A stretch of DNA of 64,000 nt. Origin: Ampelocalamus luodianensis (lineage: Eukaryota > Streptophyta > Magnoliopsida > Poales > Poaceae). Under the pieces are notes generated by a model. It saw nothing but the letters and a program-made list of their open reading frames with translations. It was not told the origin of the DNA and did no database searches. A program made the position numbers and the translations under genes. This document shows positions 44,801 through 56,270 of this stretch, one piece after another. Each line of letters starts with the position of its first letter. The stretch's first letter is position 1. The stretch is taken from NCBI GenBank assembly GCA_036346255.1, contig CM070634.1, forward strand, positions 69,458,476 through 69,522,475. Direction: 5' to 3'.

Positions 44801-47800
44801 AGCTACTAATCCAAAAGAGAGTACAATTGCATCGACTCGGCACATAGGATTTATCTACTAATTACATGGCAATCCAAATATTTATCCGCAATCAAATAAT
44901 CCATTCCTACCTTTTTCCAATTCTAGCATGTACAACTCACATAGATATTACTTAAGGCATCCTACCAACTTGCTCGCGATTAAATAAATCGTCTGATTCA
45001 AAATCCATATTTCTATAAATATCATCACAAGAGCTATCCATCAAGTAATAAATCATAAAATCCTTATGCGTTCTAACTTCCAAAAATTACTAATCCAACG
45101 TGAGGAAAAATCTCCAATTAATTTATCCTCCGAAGATCACTACTAGCTTCCATGTGACTTTACAATAATATCGCCCGATCAAATAATCAACTCATATATT
45201 TAATCTAGCATTTACCGATCAATAATATACATAATCCGCTACAATGAAATAATTATTCGTATCCACAAAATCTCATTACATAATCATGCCTACGCACAAT
45301 TACGACCTAACCGGAGAATTATAACGGTCTTAAGCTACCAAAACATTTTCACAAATAAACATGCATAAATAAATGCCATGCTCATGACTAATATGCAACA
45401 TGCACGACTAAAAATGCAATGTGGTAACATAAATAATACTAAGAATTTTACCGCAACATTAGACGTGCGAATTGTCACCGGCGTCGTCTTCTTGGCTCCT
45501 CTTCTCGAGTCCGTCGTGTAGTCGCCGCCGACCTCATCCCCGCCCCACTCGCCGCCCTTCGTGCCTCGCAGTCGTACTCACCGGCGCATGCATGCGTTGC
45601 GACTGCTCGATATTAATTTTGTTGCATGTGGTGTGGTCATGTGCAAGGGCTTGATGCATGTGTCTAGATAAGTTTGCATGGCACTCCCTTCCTGTTAACT
45701 AGTCAGATATGCATGTGTGCCTGCTTTGACAAAACAAGTAGAGAGAGAGGAAAACTGTTGAGTGCCTTTTTTCAACTCATGGGTGAGTGTCTCTTTGTGA
45801 GAAAACCAACTAGGAGAGAAAAATGGTATGTGATTTCCTAGCATGTAGACACGGTGGAAATGTGGGTGTGAGAAGCACATCAAGAAAGAGGATTTTAGTG
45901 ATTCAAATCCAACATGCTCTACCTCGGCACCATGCCGTGTCATTCCGCCGCCGCATGGTCGCCGTCGGGTTGCCACCGCCGCCGAGCCCTAGCGGCCGAG
46001 GCCGCCGCGCCGCAAGGGCACCGCGCATGCATGCACTACCATAGGCCGCCGCCTTGGTAAGCTCCGACCGCCCCTCGGTGTGCGACACCGGCCGGCCACG
46101 CCGCACAGATGCCTTGCCATGTCGTGGCGTGGCCTCGCCGCGCCATACGCCGACACCGCCTTGACGCCGCCGCCGATGCATGGAGCCGCTGCACGCGCCA
46201 CTCATCGCCGCCGTTGTTTGGGCTGCGGCCGTGCGGCGTAGGTCGCCTCTCCGTCGTGACGGCAGCCATCGCACGCATGGCTCCGTGCTAGTGCTTGGCG
46301 GCCGCCACACTACTGAGCCTCGCCGGTGCCATGGTCGCCGCTCCACGCCGCTGCTGCCGCTGCAGCGAAGAAGCTCCGCCCGCCGCGCGTGCCGGACTCG
46401 CCGCCTCTTCCCGTGGCCGCCGGCTACTCGAAGCCGCCGCATCTTGTCGGCCGCCGGGTCGCTGCCAAGACACCGAAGCCGCCGCCATCGCCACGAGCGC
46501 GCCATGCGCCCGGCTTGGTGGCGCTCTCGGTTCCTCCTCTTCTCTTGTTTCCAAAACTCTCAATCGTCCGCGCATGCAAACGATTCTTGTATAAATGGGC
46601 AGCTTATGTCATGGGGAACACAATGGTAAGACATGCAAAGCATGATTTCTGGTTTTTAAATGGGATTGAGAGGAGAGAAGGTGGAGAAATGTACTGGTGT
46701 TCATGTGTTCTGGGAAGAAAAAGGAAGATGGCATTGTGGGCAGTGGAGAGCTTCGGTTGAAACAACAACAAAAAAATGGCATTGTATGTGGTGGCTTGGG
46801 TGTGATGCCTCTCGGTTGGGAAAAAGAAAAGGATGGCAGGGAATGCCCTGTTGAGATGGTGCCATGCAGTGGTGAACAGGGTTCAGCTGGGCAAAAGAAA
46901 AATAAATGGCAGGGAGTACTTTGGTTGGGAAGAAGGAATGGCAGGCTATGTTGTTTGCTTGGGAAGAGCAACGGGATGACAGGAGGGAGCTATTGCTTTG
47001 ACAGCTAAATAAAGAAATGAAAGAGTGCAGTGTGCTTGTGTAGTGCTCTGTTGGGAACAGGAAAATGGTAGGGGAGAAGCTGTTCGGCTGGGGTGAGACA
47101 ATGGCTATGGGCTTCGGTTGGGCAAGGAATGGACAGTGGGGTCTTAATCTCTCTTGGTAAATGAAGTGATAGTGTGTGTTTGGATGATTATGCAAAGGAT
47201 TGAGCAGTGAGGTAATTAAACAAAAGAAGAAAGATGGCAGTGCCGAATGGGGAAGAAATGACAGTGACCCAAGGGACTTTGGGAGAAAGGAAATGAGAGA
47301 GAAAGGGCTGGTTCGGCTGGAGACAAAGAAATAGCAGTGGGTGCTCTCTGTCTCTCTTGCTGTAACTAGCTATTGTACAGTATTGTTCCTCCTTTTCTTC
47401 AACTTGTTCAAACAATCTCGCATGCGAGAACCAACCGCGAAAATGGAACACTCTCATGATGACGATCGCAACGGTATAACATGCGTCGTCGGATTCTTAA
47501 TTCTCGGTTGTGATTGCGAGGAGAGAAGTTAGGGAAAAAACAAGAACACGCAGGCGAAACGTTTGAAGTCGGCCGAACCAGAAAAGAAAGCGAAGATACT
47601 AAGGCATGCAGGATGACATGATTTTTCTGATGCATGCAAAACAAGGAATCAAAATAATTTATTGTATATATATATATATAACCTTTTAATTGATTAAATT
47701 TGATTTTTAAGGCAACGTTTCGATTAAACACTGGAAAAATTTCTAGAACATAGTCAAAAAATTTAATATATCGCCAAATTAAATATTAACATCCCGATTA

Positions 47801-47819
47801 TGGGAATCGGGGTGTTACA
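41862..47819 (-). mobile_element. Solo LTR A2 (family A, 5958 bp)
   Basis: The LTR is flanked by exact TAGCT duplications (41857-41861 and 47820-47824) with no interior, the product of recombination between two LTRs. On the minus strand it runs TGTAACACCCCG to GGGGTCCCCACA. Palindromes are at 42808-42819 and 42827-42836, the hairpin at 42449-42464. A GC-rich zone is at about 45480-46560 and a (TA)n run at 47665-47680. Related to A1 along its length but clearly diverged. Open frames inside are not supported as genes. Confidence 0.94.
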
Positions 47820-47824
47820 TAGCT

Positions 47825-48979
47825 AGTGCTGCTTGCATGTTTCATTAATTGGAGTAGTAGGGGGGAGAGATTAATTTAAGTGCTGCATTAGTTTACTAGT
47901 TTTGCCTTCCTTGCATAGTGATGCATGCATGTGTCCCATTGGCATAGTAAGGGACAGGGAGGATCTAGATAGTGCTGATGAAAGCATATGTTGGCATTAG
48001 TAATTAAAAATAGTCCTGCATCCCTTTTTATTCATCTGTTGGCATTAGAATTAATTAGTAGTGCAAGATCTTTTGCATACGTGCATTTTGTTGGAATAGT
48101 AAGGGAAAATATTAGCATGTTTCTAGTCGGTGAGAAATCAATCGGTAGATTGGTTTAGTCTGCTATTCTGTTGTACGATTTCTTCGGGTACCTTAATGGC
48201 GAATTTTGGGAATGTCATCTACTTGTTAATTATAGATAATTTCAGTATCTTTCCATGGAGTATTTAATCATGTCGAGCGAACGAGTAATTTTCAAGTTAT
48301 GAATTTAATAAGACCCGTTGTTCAGAAGATAATAGATCGGTCTTCTGGGATAAAAACGGGGGGTTAGATGATTTAATTAGAAGTCATGATAATCTAAGAA
48401 AAAGTGGGGAATTTTGTGTAGATTCCAGAATGGGGTGGTTTGCCATGATCGGACTTGTGAGTCAAAAGTTACACCCTTTTTAGTACCAGGACAACAAGGG
48501 GTGATTGTTCGGTATTGGGGAAAACGTTGTGGATCTGGGGGACGTGTAGGAACGATGTTAATTAATTGTTGTTCTTGTGATGTTGTAGCTTGTATTAAAA
48601 TTTGAGTATTTATTGTAGGAGAGATGTCGTGCTTGTTGCCATCTTCTAGCCAAACCGTGTGTCGCAACTAGTAAAGGCAAGTGCATGGTAGACAGCGATT
48701 AATGATTGATCTCTGTATTTCTTTATCGTTCATTACCATTATTGTTGTGCTTTTATTTATATTTAATTGCAAGTAATAGAATTGTATGACTATATCTTGT
48801 TGACGAACATAAGAAAAATTGGATATGATGAATATGATGAAATTATGCATTTTTGCATTCATAAGCATCTTTGCATATGAGCAGGTGATCATGATTGATC
48901 ACAACTCCACGGGAGTAGAGAAGGTCCCCGATCCTTGAGGAGGAGCGGGCTTGAGAGTGAATGTTGTCGCGAGCGTTCA
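47825..48979. other. Unassigned AT-rich sequence
   Basis: Three loosely similar stretches contain ATAGTAAGGGA or similar (47957, 48099 and nearby). An antisense frame of 96 codons (48667-48377) resembles nothing I recognise. No terminal repeats are seen. Confidence 0.4.
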
Positions 48980-49632
48980 TGTGATATCCCAATTCTGGAC
49001 TTGTGTTTCAAATGTAAGAAAATGTGTAGAAATTAAAACTTTTCTTGCATCTTGAAGTTTTTGAACTTTCCTGTAATTCTTGTAAAGGAATTGTGGGAAA
49101 TCAAAAACCTAAACCTCCTATTTGACTAGAGTCATAAACTCCTTGTTGAAAATCTTGGGTTCTACTCCCTGGAAATACTTTTCCTTGGTTGTGTGACCCC
49201 TCTGAAAAATTTGACAATTCATGAAAATTATTTGGATATTTTAAGAGGCAGTCAAACCATGTTGACTCTTTATCAAACCATAGAATAAACCTTGCAGAAT
49301 TTCTAGAGAAGAATGCTTTCCATAAAAACCTCTGAAAATGTTACACAAGGTCAATCCTAGAGTCAGCAAGCTACTGTAAAAAATTTAGAATTTTTAGAGT
49401 CAGTTTGCTACCTCTAAATATCCTTCTAAATTCTCAGCTCATTCAAACCCTAGGTCAAGTGTGGTTGGGTCTGAGTCAGGCTCAAACCCAAACCCCCTTT
49501 CACGGTTGAACTCAACCTTCTCCGCTCAGCCCGAGCCTCTCAAGCACGCGACCAATATCAGCCGTTGGATCTCCATCGGGCCATCCCCTTTTGATTGGAC
49601 CTCTCCTCGTCCAGACCACCCTTGGTCACGAC

Positions 49633-50023
49633 CAGGGTTCACAATTTCGGTATAATTTCACCGAAATTGCCGAAATTTCATCCATTTCGTCCCCATCCGA
49701 AAGAAATCGGTTTCGTTCAAAAAAATTCGTTTGGTTTGAATTTTGAGGGTTAAATACACAAAAAGGAGTGAATAGAACACAAGGCCATAGCTAGTCCAGT
49801 GGTATGCCGGCGCTTGTGCAGGCTGGGTGGTCTGGGTTCGAATCCCAGCCTTCGCGCTGGTTTCTTTATACTTTTTGGAGATTTTTAAATTTCGAAATTC
49901 AAATTTGATCAACCCATTTGGTCGAAAATTACTGAAATTTCAAACAAAATTCCCAAAATTTTGCCCATTTCGTCCATTTCGCCCCCAAACGAAATAATAT
50001 TCAAACCGAAATAGTGAACCCTG
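49633..50023. mobile_element. hAT-type MITE carrying a tRNA-like block
   Basis: The 391-bp element has terminal inverted repeats CAGGGTTCACWATTTCGGT (18 of 19 matching) and an exact 8-bp target duplication GTCACGAC (49625-49632, 50024-50031). CAGGG ends with 8-bp duplications are the signature of hAT elements. There is no transposase frame, so mobilisation would need a related autonomous element. The arms are rich in ATTTCG motifs in both orientations. The middle carries pol III-type A and B boxes. Confidence 0.9.
49785..49856 (+). ncRNA. tRNA-like block with A and B boxes inside the MITE
   Basis: TAGTCCAGTGG (49792-49802) fits the pol III A box TRGYNNARNGG, and GGTTCGAATCC (49835-49845) is a perfect B box; they start 43 bp apart, as in a tRNA gene. 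CTGGG-TTCGAAT-CCCAG (49832-49848) forms a full T arm. The acceptor arms do not pair (CCATAGC against CCTTCGC) and no clean anticodon arm forms, so this is tRNA-derived rather than a working tRNA. Transcription is possible but unproven. Confidence 0.65.
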
Positions 50024-50627
50024 GTCACGACCACCTTGAGTCTTTATGCAAAGACCACCCCGTGTGCCGTTGCAAAGACCTCCTTTGAGACCACCCTCAG
50101 ACCACCTTCAGTGTTTTTGCAAAGACCACCCTGTTGGTCTTATGCAAAGACAACCCTCCAGACCACCTTTGGCGACCACATCTGTTAGCGCCTAGGTGAT
50201 CGTGGGCCGTCCATATCTTGATCTGTGCCTCAGATATCCTTGAACGTTCGGACCTCTGAACTTTACTTTGAATCGCAGCCCTCCTTTTCTAATCCAACCG
50301 CCAAGACCTCTGAACTCCAATCTGGGTCTAACTTAACCGCTTGGTTCTTTTGACCGAACCACTCTGGGTCTTTCATTGACTGGTGGGACCTCTGAGCCTG
50401 GTCATCGTCTTCCTCACGCACGAGCGCCATGGCAGAGGAGCAGCACCTTATCTTTTCTTCTTCGTCCTCGTCAACGGCTCTTTACTGCCAACATTAAATG
50501 TGAGTAAGAGCTTTTGCCCCCAAAGTCCCCCTTCCACCTACTCCTGTCACTCACGATTGTCCGGGGCAGTGCCCTAAGCCCAGTGCACCTGTGGAGCTCG
50601 ATCTGGCTCTACTCCTTCTCCCCTAGC

Positions 50628-50636
50628 TATAAAAGG
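50628..50636 (+). promoter_or_regulatory. TATA box in LTR C2
   Basis: TATAAAAGG after a C-rich stretch, about 115 bp before a donor-like GGTAAGG; the C1 copy reads CTATATTTG at the matching place (54265). Probably the LTR promoter core. Confidence 0.5.
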
Positions 50637-50820
50637 CTCTCGAGCTCTTCCTTAGCTCTTTTTCCACATTGCCTCGCAAACCCAAGCACCCTCTCAGTTT
50701 CGGGTCTCCTTCGGCCGCGATTCCCTGCCTTCGTCCTCATCTCCGGTAAGGTTGTTCCATTCTTCAATTATATGCTCATGGTCCATCTGTGAGTCTTAAT
50801 GGAGCTATTCGTACCTTTCT

Positions 50821-51957
50821 TCTAATTTTCCTTTCCACACATTTAAATTAATCCATGGGAACCAAAGAACCCAACAAATTTAGCAACCTAAACGATTTTA
50901 ATAACCAAACTAATTCATCAATATTCCATACTTCTTAATATCTCTTTTGACTCCAAATAGGTATGGATATACTCTCAGTCACTACTCATATATACAGTTC
51001 ATGAAGAACTAGTAGAAGACAACATCAACTTAATCAATTTCACTTCCAACGTTACTAATTAATATTAATTATGCACCACACCAATGACTCAACTTGATAC
51101 CCATACCATAACGAGTTATTTGATTACAATCTCTGATTTAACCATAACAAGGCATCACAAAAGGATTTTAACAATTTCCACCAGAAAAGACATGCATTAA
51201 ACTTCAACACTCGAAATAATCCAAAAGAAATACATAGAGCCAAAGCTTTCTCATGTTAACAAACTTGCAACAGAAACTCTCATTACCCAAACTATCAAAC
51301 GAATATATGAGTCATTCTTTTCCAATGAGAAAGAAGGAACAACCATGGAATTATCAATATTGCCAATTGAGGAAGATCACAAGTAGTAAAAACAGTTCAA
51401 CAGTCGGAAAACAATAATTGTTTCAGAGAACCATTAGAGACCATTGAAACACATCAACTACCATGAGCCACGAACCCAAGAGAAATTCATCATCCACCAC
51501 AAAACAAGAATTTTTCAAGATTTGAGGTCAAGAAAGAAAATAACTTTCTAAAGCAACTCACGCTCAACTCCTGCTACTATGGTATTTGGGGTAACTACTC
51601 TATTCGTCTACCACGAACGGTAGTATAACCTGTCAAAGTCTAAGGCCACAACCACAGCCTCCACTTCTTAACAACCATTATCGACACACATAAACAATAT
51701 AATCAAATATGATTATACATGATCATCTCATGGCAATCATAGAATAGATTCATAAATATAGAATATCATAACATATCATATCATAGATTAACAACAAGAA
51801 AGATAGTACAGAGGCAATTCAACAATTGCTCAACAAATCAAACATAACAACAGATAATGCGGAAGCAATGTAATTCCCAACCCCACCTACTGTGCACAGT
51901 GTGTCAATTTAATATTTTTCTATTAACCACAGACCTAAAGCCCGCTCTAATACCAAC
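50821..51957 (-). mobile_element. Element D, leader region after the primer site
   Basis: This is antisense, AT-rich and without long frames, as expected of a 5' untranslated leader. It is assigned to D because the primer site lies at its right end. The left limit against LTR C2 is approximate and no gag is visible. Confidence 0.5.
51941..51955 (-). promoter_or_regulatory. Element D primer binding site
   Basis: The minus strand reads TGGTATTAGAGCGGG two bases from the LTR end at 51958: initiator tRNA-Met complement with C-to-T at one position. Confidence 0.75.
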
Positions 51958-52475
51958 TGTAACACCCTGGCTATTCGAAAGCCAAAATGTTACCTAAAGA
52001 CCTAACATATAACCATACAACGGAATAATTTCATCAACAAATCATCAACTAAGTTAAACAGATCATCAACAATTGGAACACAAACGGAAATGTAATATTG
52101 GATCCACTAAGATAATCCTATCAACGAATGATCAATGAACATAAATAATTATTTAAATAAACTCAACGATAAGGAATGTATCATCCAAGTCTAAGTTTAT
52201 TTATTACAACCCAACAATTAACGAATGAAAGACAGTAACAGTTCCTTTATTGAAACTAGTGTAAAGTGAAATATTTGAGTAGTGCGTGTCTACTCCCTCC
52301 CAAGAGAAAACTTCATCAACGATCACCTAAAAAAAATAAACAAAGCAAGAGTGAGTCCAAGACTCAGCAAATACAATGAATAAGAACAGACAACCATCAT
52401 GAACAAGACAACTTCTACACAACTTCTGAATATACATCAATTGAATACTTATGAATGTATGAGATGAATGTAAAT
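51958..52475 (-). mobile_element. Element D 5' LTR, inner part
   Basis: On the minus strand the LTR ends CCAGGGTGTTACA at 51958, next to the primer site. It is split at 52475 by solo LTR B3 (TSD TAAAT at 52471-52475) and continues at 62387. No genes are seen. Confidence 0.75.
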
Positions 52476-53079
52476 TGTGGGGACCCCGGAGTTATCTCCG
52501 TAAGACCGAGACTAATCAAGCTCTTAGGGACATAACTCTAGATCTCCAGTAAATGGATTCCAACTTAACTCCACCTAAATGAGAGGCTTAACTCAAACTA
52601 GAGCCCCGACGATCATGCGCGCCGCTCCTCTGCGAGCACTACATGATTGTCGGTTCTCCAACAAGTCAAGCGCTACACTTAGTTAGTTAAATAGGAAGCC
52701 ATGAACAGCGAGTATGACTTATATTGGCTCCCAAGATCAGCGACCAACATAACCATAATCTCCTTCAACGTTGATTACATCCATACAACATCCATACATA
52801 AATAGTTCAAAAGACATACAACATAGTTCCAAGTTTACAACTAATACAAGTGGCCGACTGGCCAAATTTAAAGGAAACTGTTAAGTAGCAGCGGAAATAA
52901 GTAAATAAACCAAAAGACCAGCAGTGGTATGCCACACAACCCATCGGCAACCAACTGGGAGTTAAAGATAGCGCAATACTCATCGGTGTCGCCTAAATCG
53001 ACACCGACAAGCTCGTCGGTCTCATTATCTTCCTCACCTGTAAAAGCCAGCAAACATCTGGCTGAGTACAAAGAGTACT
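52476..53079 (-). mobile_element. Solo LTR B3, 3' part
   Basis: Family B LTR ending (minus strand) GGGGTCCCCACA at 52476. The target duplication TAAAT is exact on both sides (52471-52475, 62387-62391). It is interrupted at 53079 by C1. Without C1 the LTR would be 4484 bp. Confidence 0.93.
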
Positions 53080-53689
53080 TGTAACATCCCAAGTTTTAGA
53101 CTTGTGTTTCAAATGTAAGAAAATGAGTAGAAATTAAAACTTTTTCTTACGTCATGTATTTCCTGTGTGTACTAAACAATTATTGTACAAGAGTATGGAA
53201 ATACAAAGTCACAAGTCTGTTGATCCAAATCTGGATCATCCGAAAACAATCTTGTCCAATCTTGTGATCCTTCTCGGGAAATATTTTTCCTAAGTTCTTG
53301 GGATGGTTTGTGACCCCTCTGAAAAATTTCACAATTTTTAGAAATTGTTTGAATATTTTTAAGGGTCAGTCAAACTTGTTTGACATATAGTCAAACCCTA
53401 ACCTAGCACATTGTGTGATTTTTGGAGGAAAATGTACAACGCAAAAACCTCTGGAAAGTTTACGTAATGTCCATCTCAATGTCAGCAAGCTACTGTCAAA
53501 ATTTCATAAAATTTGGAGCTAGTTTGCTAGCTCTAAAAGTCCCTTCAAGATCCCAGTTCAAAATAAACCCTAAGCCCTGGTCCGAGTCAGACTTGGACTC
53601 AGACTTCCAGGTCTTGGTCGCACCGAGCCACTTAGCCGTGTCGGGCTCGGTCAGGTTGGGCGCAGGTGGTCTGGGCCGTTGGATTTCAA

Positions 53690-56270
53690 ATCCAACGATC
53701 AAGGACCTCCTCGGGTCTTTGTAAAAGACCTCCCACCCGCACGACCTCCTCAGGTTCTATTTGCAAAGACGACCCTTGAGGACCTCCCCTAGGACCTCCT
53801 TTGCACCTTTTGCAAAGACCACCCTGGGCGACCTCCTCAGCCCTCCACGACCACCCCTAGCACTTGGGTGATCGTGGGCCGTCCATCTTGAGATCTGTGG
53901 CTCAGACCTCCCCTGAGTGTTAGGACCTCTAATACTTAGCCCAAAATCTGAGCCCTTGGATTTCAATCCAACAACTCACAACCTCCCTGGTGGAGCTCAG
54001 CGCGGATTTAGCCGTTGAGTTCATTTGACCAGTTTTTCCCCATTTCTCTCACTGTCGGGTGGGCCTGGGCATTATCAATTTTTGTGCATGGCAGTGGAGA
54101 GCAGTGCCTTGTCACCTCTAGGGCCTGACAAACGGCTATGTGCTGCCAACATTAAATGTCTGGCAGCCCTTTTTGCTCAAAAGTCTCTCTGACAACCTAC
54201 TCCCATCATGTCATGTGTACTTTGGCTCAGTGTACCGGCTGACTTTGCCATCTTTCCCACCAGCTATATTTGAAGCTCAAGCTTCCTCTCTTAGTTCTTT
54301 TAGTCACTCTCTTGCACCTTAGCTCCTCTCAGTTCACTTGTGCTCAAAACACCTGAAAATCTTTGCCACCATTGCCAGACCTTGGAGCTCTCCGTCGACC
54401 TTCGAGCTTCAGTGGTTCAACATTGAAATAGTGGCCGTCATTTTGTTCCCTTGGTCACCTCAAGCCTCCCTAACTTGCTTTGTTTGACCTTCACAGAGGT
54501 TGACAAAGTGGGAGCGTGCTGTTCATGGCCGGGAGCGGTCTTCTTCACCTCCGGCGACCTCCACCGTCACCGGAGCTCTTGCGGCCACCTCTAGCTCCCC
54601 TTCATTCCCTGGTAAGTACCTCAGTATCAGAGATCCCTATTCTTTTAGACCTCTTTAGGTTTTCGTGTTTGCCGCATTCTGTCCCCGGCGGTTATCTCCG
54701 GCTAGCCGCCGGTTGGTGGTGCTTTTGGTGTAGCTTTTGGCACCCTTAGGTTCTCCGTCCTATTTGGAGCTCATCCGTGCCTTTGGTTTCCGCCGACGAG
54801 GTCCACATCGCGGCGGCAAGTCGATGAACTCGCCGGGTTTTGCCAGTTCGCAATTCCCGTTTTCGTCATGTTCTTCGGACCACATTAATGCTCAAATCAT
54901 TGCTTATCATTGAGGGCATTAATGGTGTTTTAATCTGAGCTTGGGTGTCGCTGTCATGTGGGCCTGGGTTTAGAATTAAAATCCGGAAATCATTAGGTGT
55001 CCCTTTTAGTTTCATTTTTTGTCAATCATCTGGAGCATTTAATTTGTCTTAACCGCCACCTTTTTGTCGTTGTCCGGAGGTCGCGCGCCATTAAAACCAC
55101 CCCAGGACCTCCTCGGGCTAATCTTAGCCGTCCCCGACCTCTCCAAGTTTATATCTGGGCCTTAGGGTCTTTTCCGAAAAATCCTAAGTCTCTGGACCTC
55201 CCCTTGGTGGTGATCCTAGCCGTATAGGACCACCCCTGTTAAATCTTAGCCGTATAAGACCACCTTGTGTTTCCGCAAAAGACCTTCCCCGAGGTCCTCT
55301 TTGCAAAACACCTCCCCTGGTCTTTTGTAAAAAGCTACTCCCCGAGGTCCTCTTTGCAAAAGACCACCCCTGGTCTTTTGTAAAGAAAACCGTCAAAACT
55401 ACCCCCCCTGAGGTCCTCTTTGTAAAAGACCACCTCTGGTCCTTTGTGAAGAAGACCGCAAGACCTCCCTGCCTCGATCTAGACCGTTAGGACCTCCTCG
55501 GTGAGATCCTAGCCGTCCAGACCTCCCTCGTTCGCATCGTAGCCGTTCAGGACCTGCCCCTGGAGATTGTGACCGTCTAGGACCTCCCTGTCAGCTCTGG
55601 ACCGTTAGATTTAGATCTAACGGGCTAGACCTCCTCAGTCTATTTACAACTCTATCGCTTAGTTTCTCTCTTGGTCGTTCATCTCTAGATCTACGGCTCA
55701 GATCGGGAGAACATTCGGACCCCTCTGGATGCGATCTTGATCTAGGCCGTCCATCTCAAGATCCAAGGCCCAGACTCGTTGAGGCGTTCGGGTGGCCCGA
55801 ACGTCCCATCTCACATGGGCCATTGGATCTAAATCCATCGGTGGAGTCATTGGCAGTTAAGACCTCCTCAGTAGATCTTAGCCATCAAAGACCTCCCTCC
55901 TTCAGATCTCACCGTCCAGACCTCCTTCCGTAGATTTAACCCTAGGACCTCCTAAGGAGGTCAGGACCGTCAGATCTTGATCTAACGATCCCGACCACCT
56001 TTAGGCGCGAGGACCTCCTCCGTGTGCGCCGTGGCGCGTACGTGTCGTAGTCGTTGGATTTAAGATCTACGGCCAGACCTCCTCGCTAGATCTTGCCGTC
56101 TAGGACCTCCTCGTTAGATCCAGACCGTCAAGTCCAGATCTAACGGCTAAGACCTCCCCTAGGCGCGATGAGGTCTTTGCGCCCAAGTGCTCGTGTGGGT
56201 TTTTGGCATCAGAGCTCGTGAGCCGTGCGATCCTTGATCATCGGCCCACGACCTCCCCATTTTTTATTGG
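53690..56270 (+). repeat. Dispersed GACCTCC motif array in LTR C1
   Basis: By eye there are more than twenty exact GACCTCC copies in two clusters (53700-54000, 55090-56260), spaced irregularly at a few tens of bases and mixed with GATCTAACGG / CCGTTGGAT-type strings and GCAAAGAC or AAAAGACC. It is an irregular motif array, not a simple tandem repeat. Confidence 0.75.

Larger units (their letters stand above)
48980..50820 (+). mobile_element. Truncated LTR of family C (C2)
   Basis: It begins TGTGATATCCC and follows LTR C1 (53080 on) through GGACTTGTGTTTCAAATGTA and AGAAATTAAAACTTTT and the repeated GACCWCC-type pyrimidine motifs. It contains a TATA-like promoter at 50628 and a donor-like CCGGTAAGG near 50745. 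The similarity fades by about 50820, so the right limit is approximate. It hosts a MITE at 49633-50023. Confidence 0.75.

Noticed and set aside
45903..46629. Overlapping frames of 150-200 codons in LTR A2
   Set aside because: GC-rich, Arg/Ala-rich frames on both strands inside a solo LTR, with no domain and no conservation in A1.
49785..49856. Functional tRNA gene
   Set aside because: T arm and promoter boxes are good but the acceptor stem does not pair and no proper anticodon arm forms; called tRNA-like only.
49658..49912. 84-codon minus-strand protein
   Set aside because: It is the translation of the MITE and its tRNA-like centre, a common false protein prediction in grasses.
55184..55396. 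Small antisense protein-coding frame in LTR C1
   Set aside because: It arises from the repeated AAAGACCACC/GACCTCC motifs.
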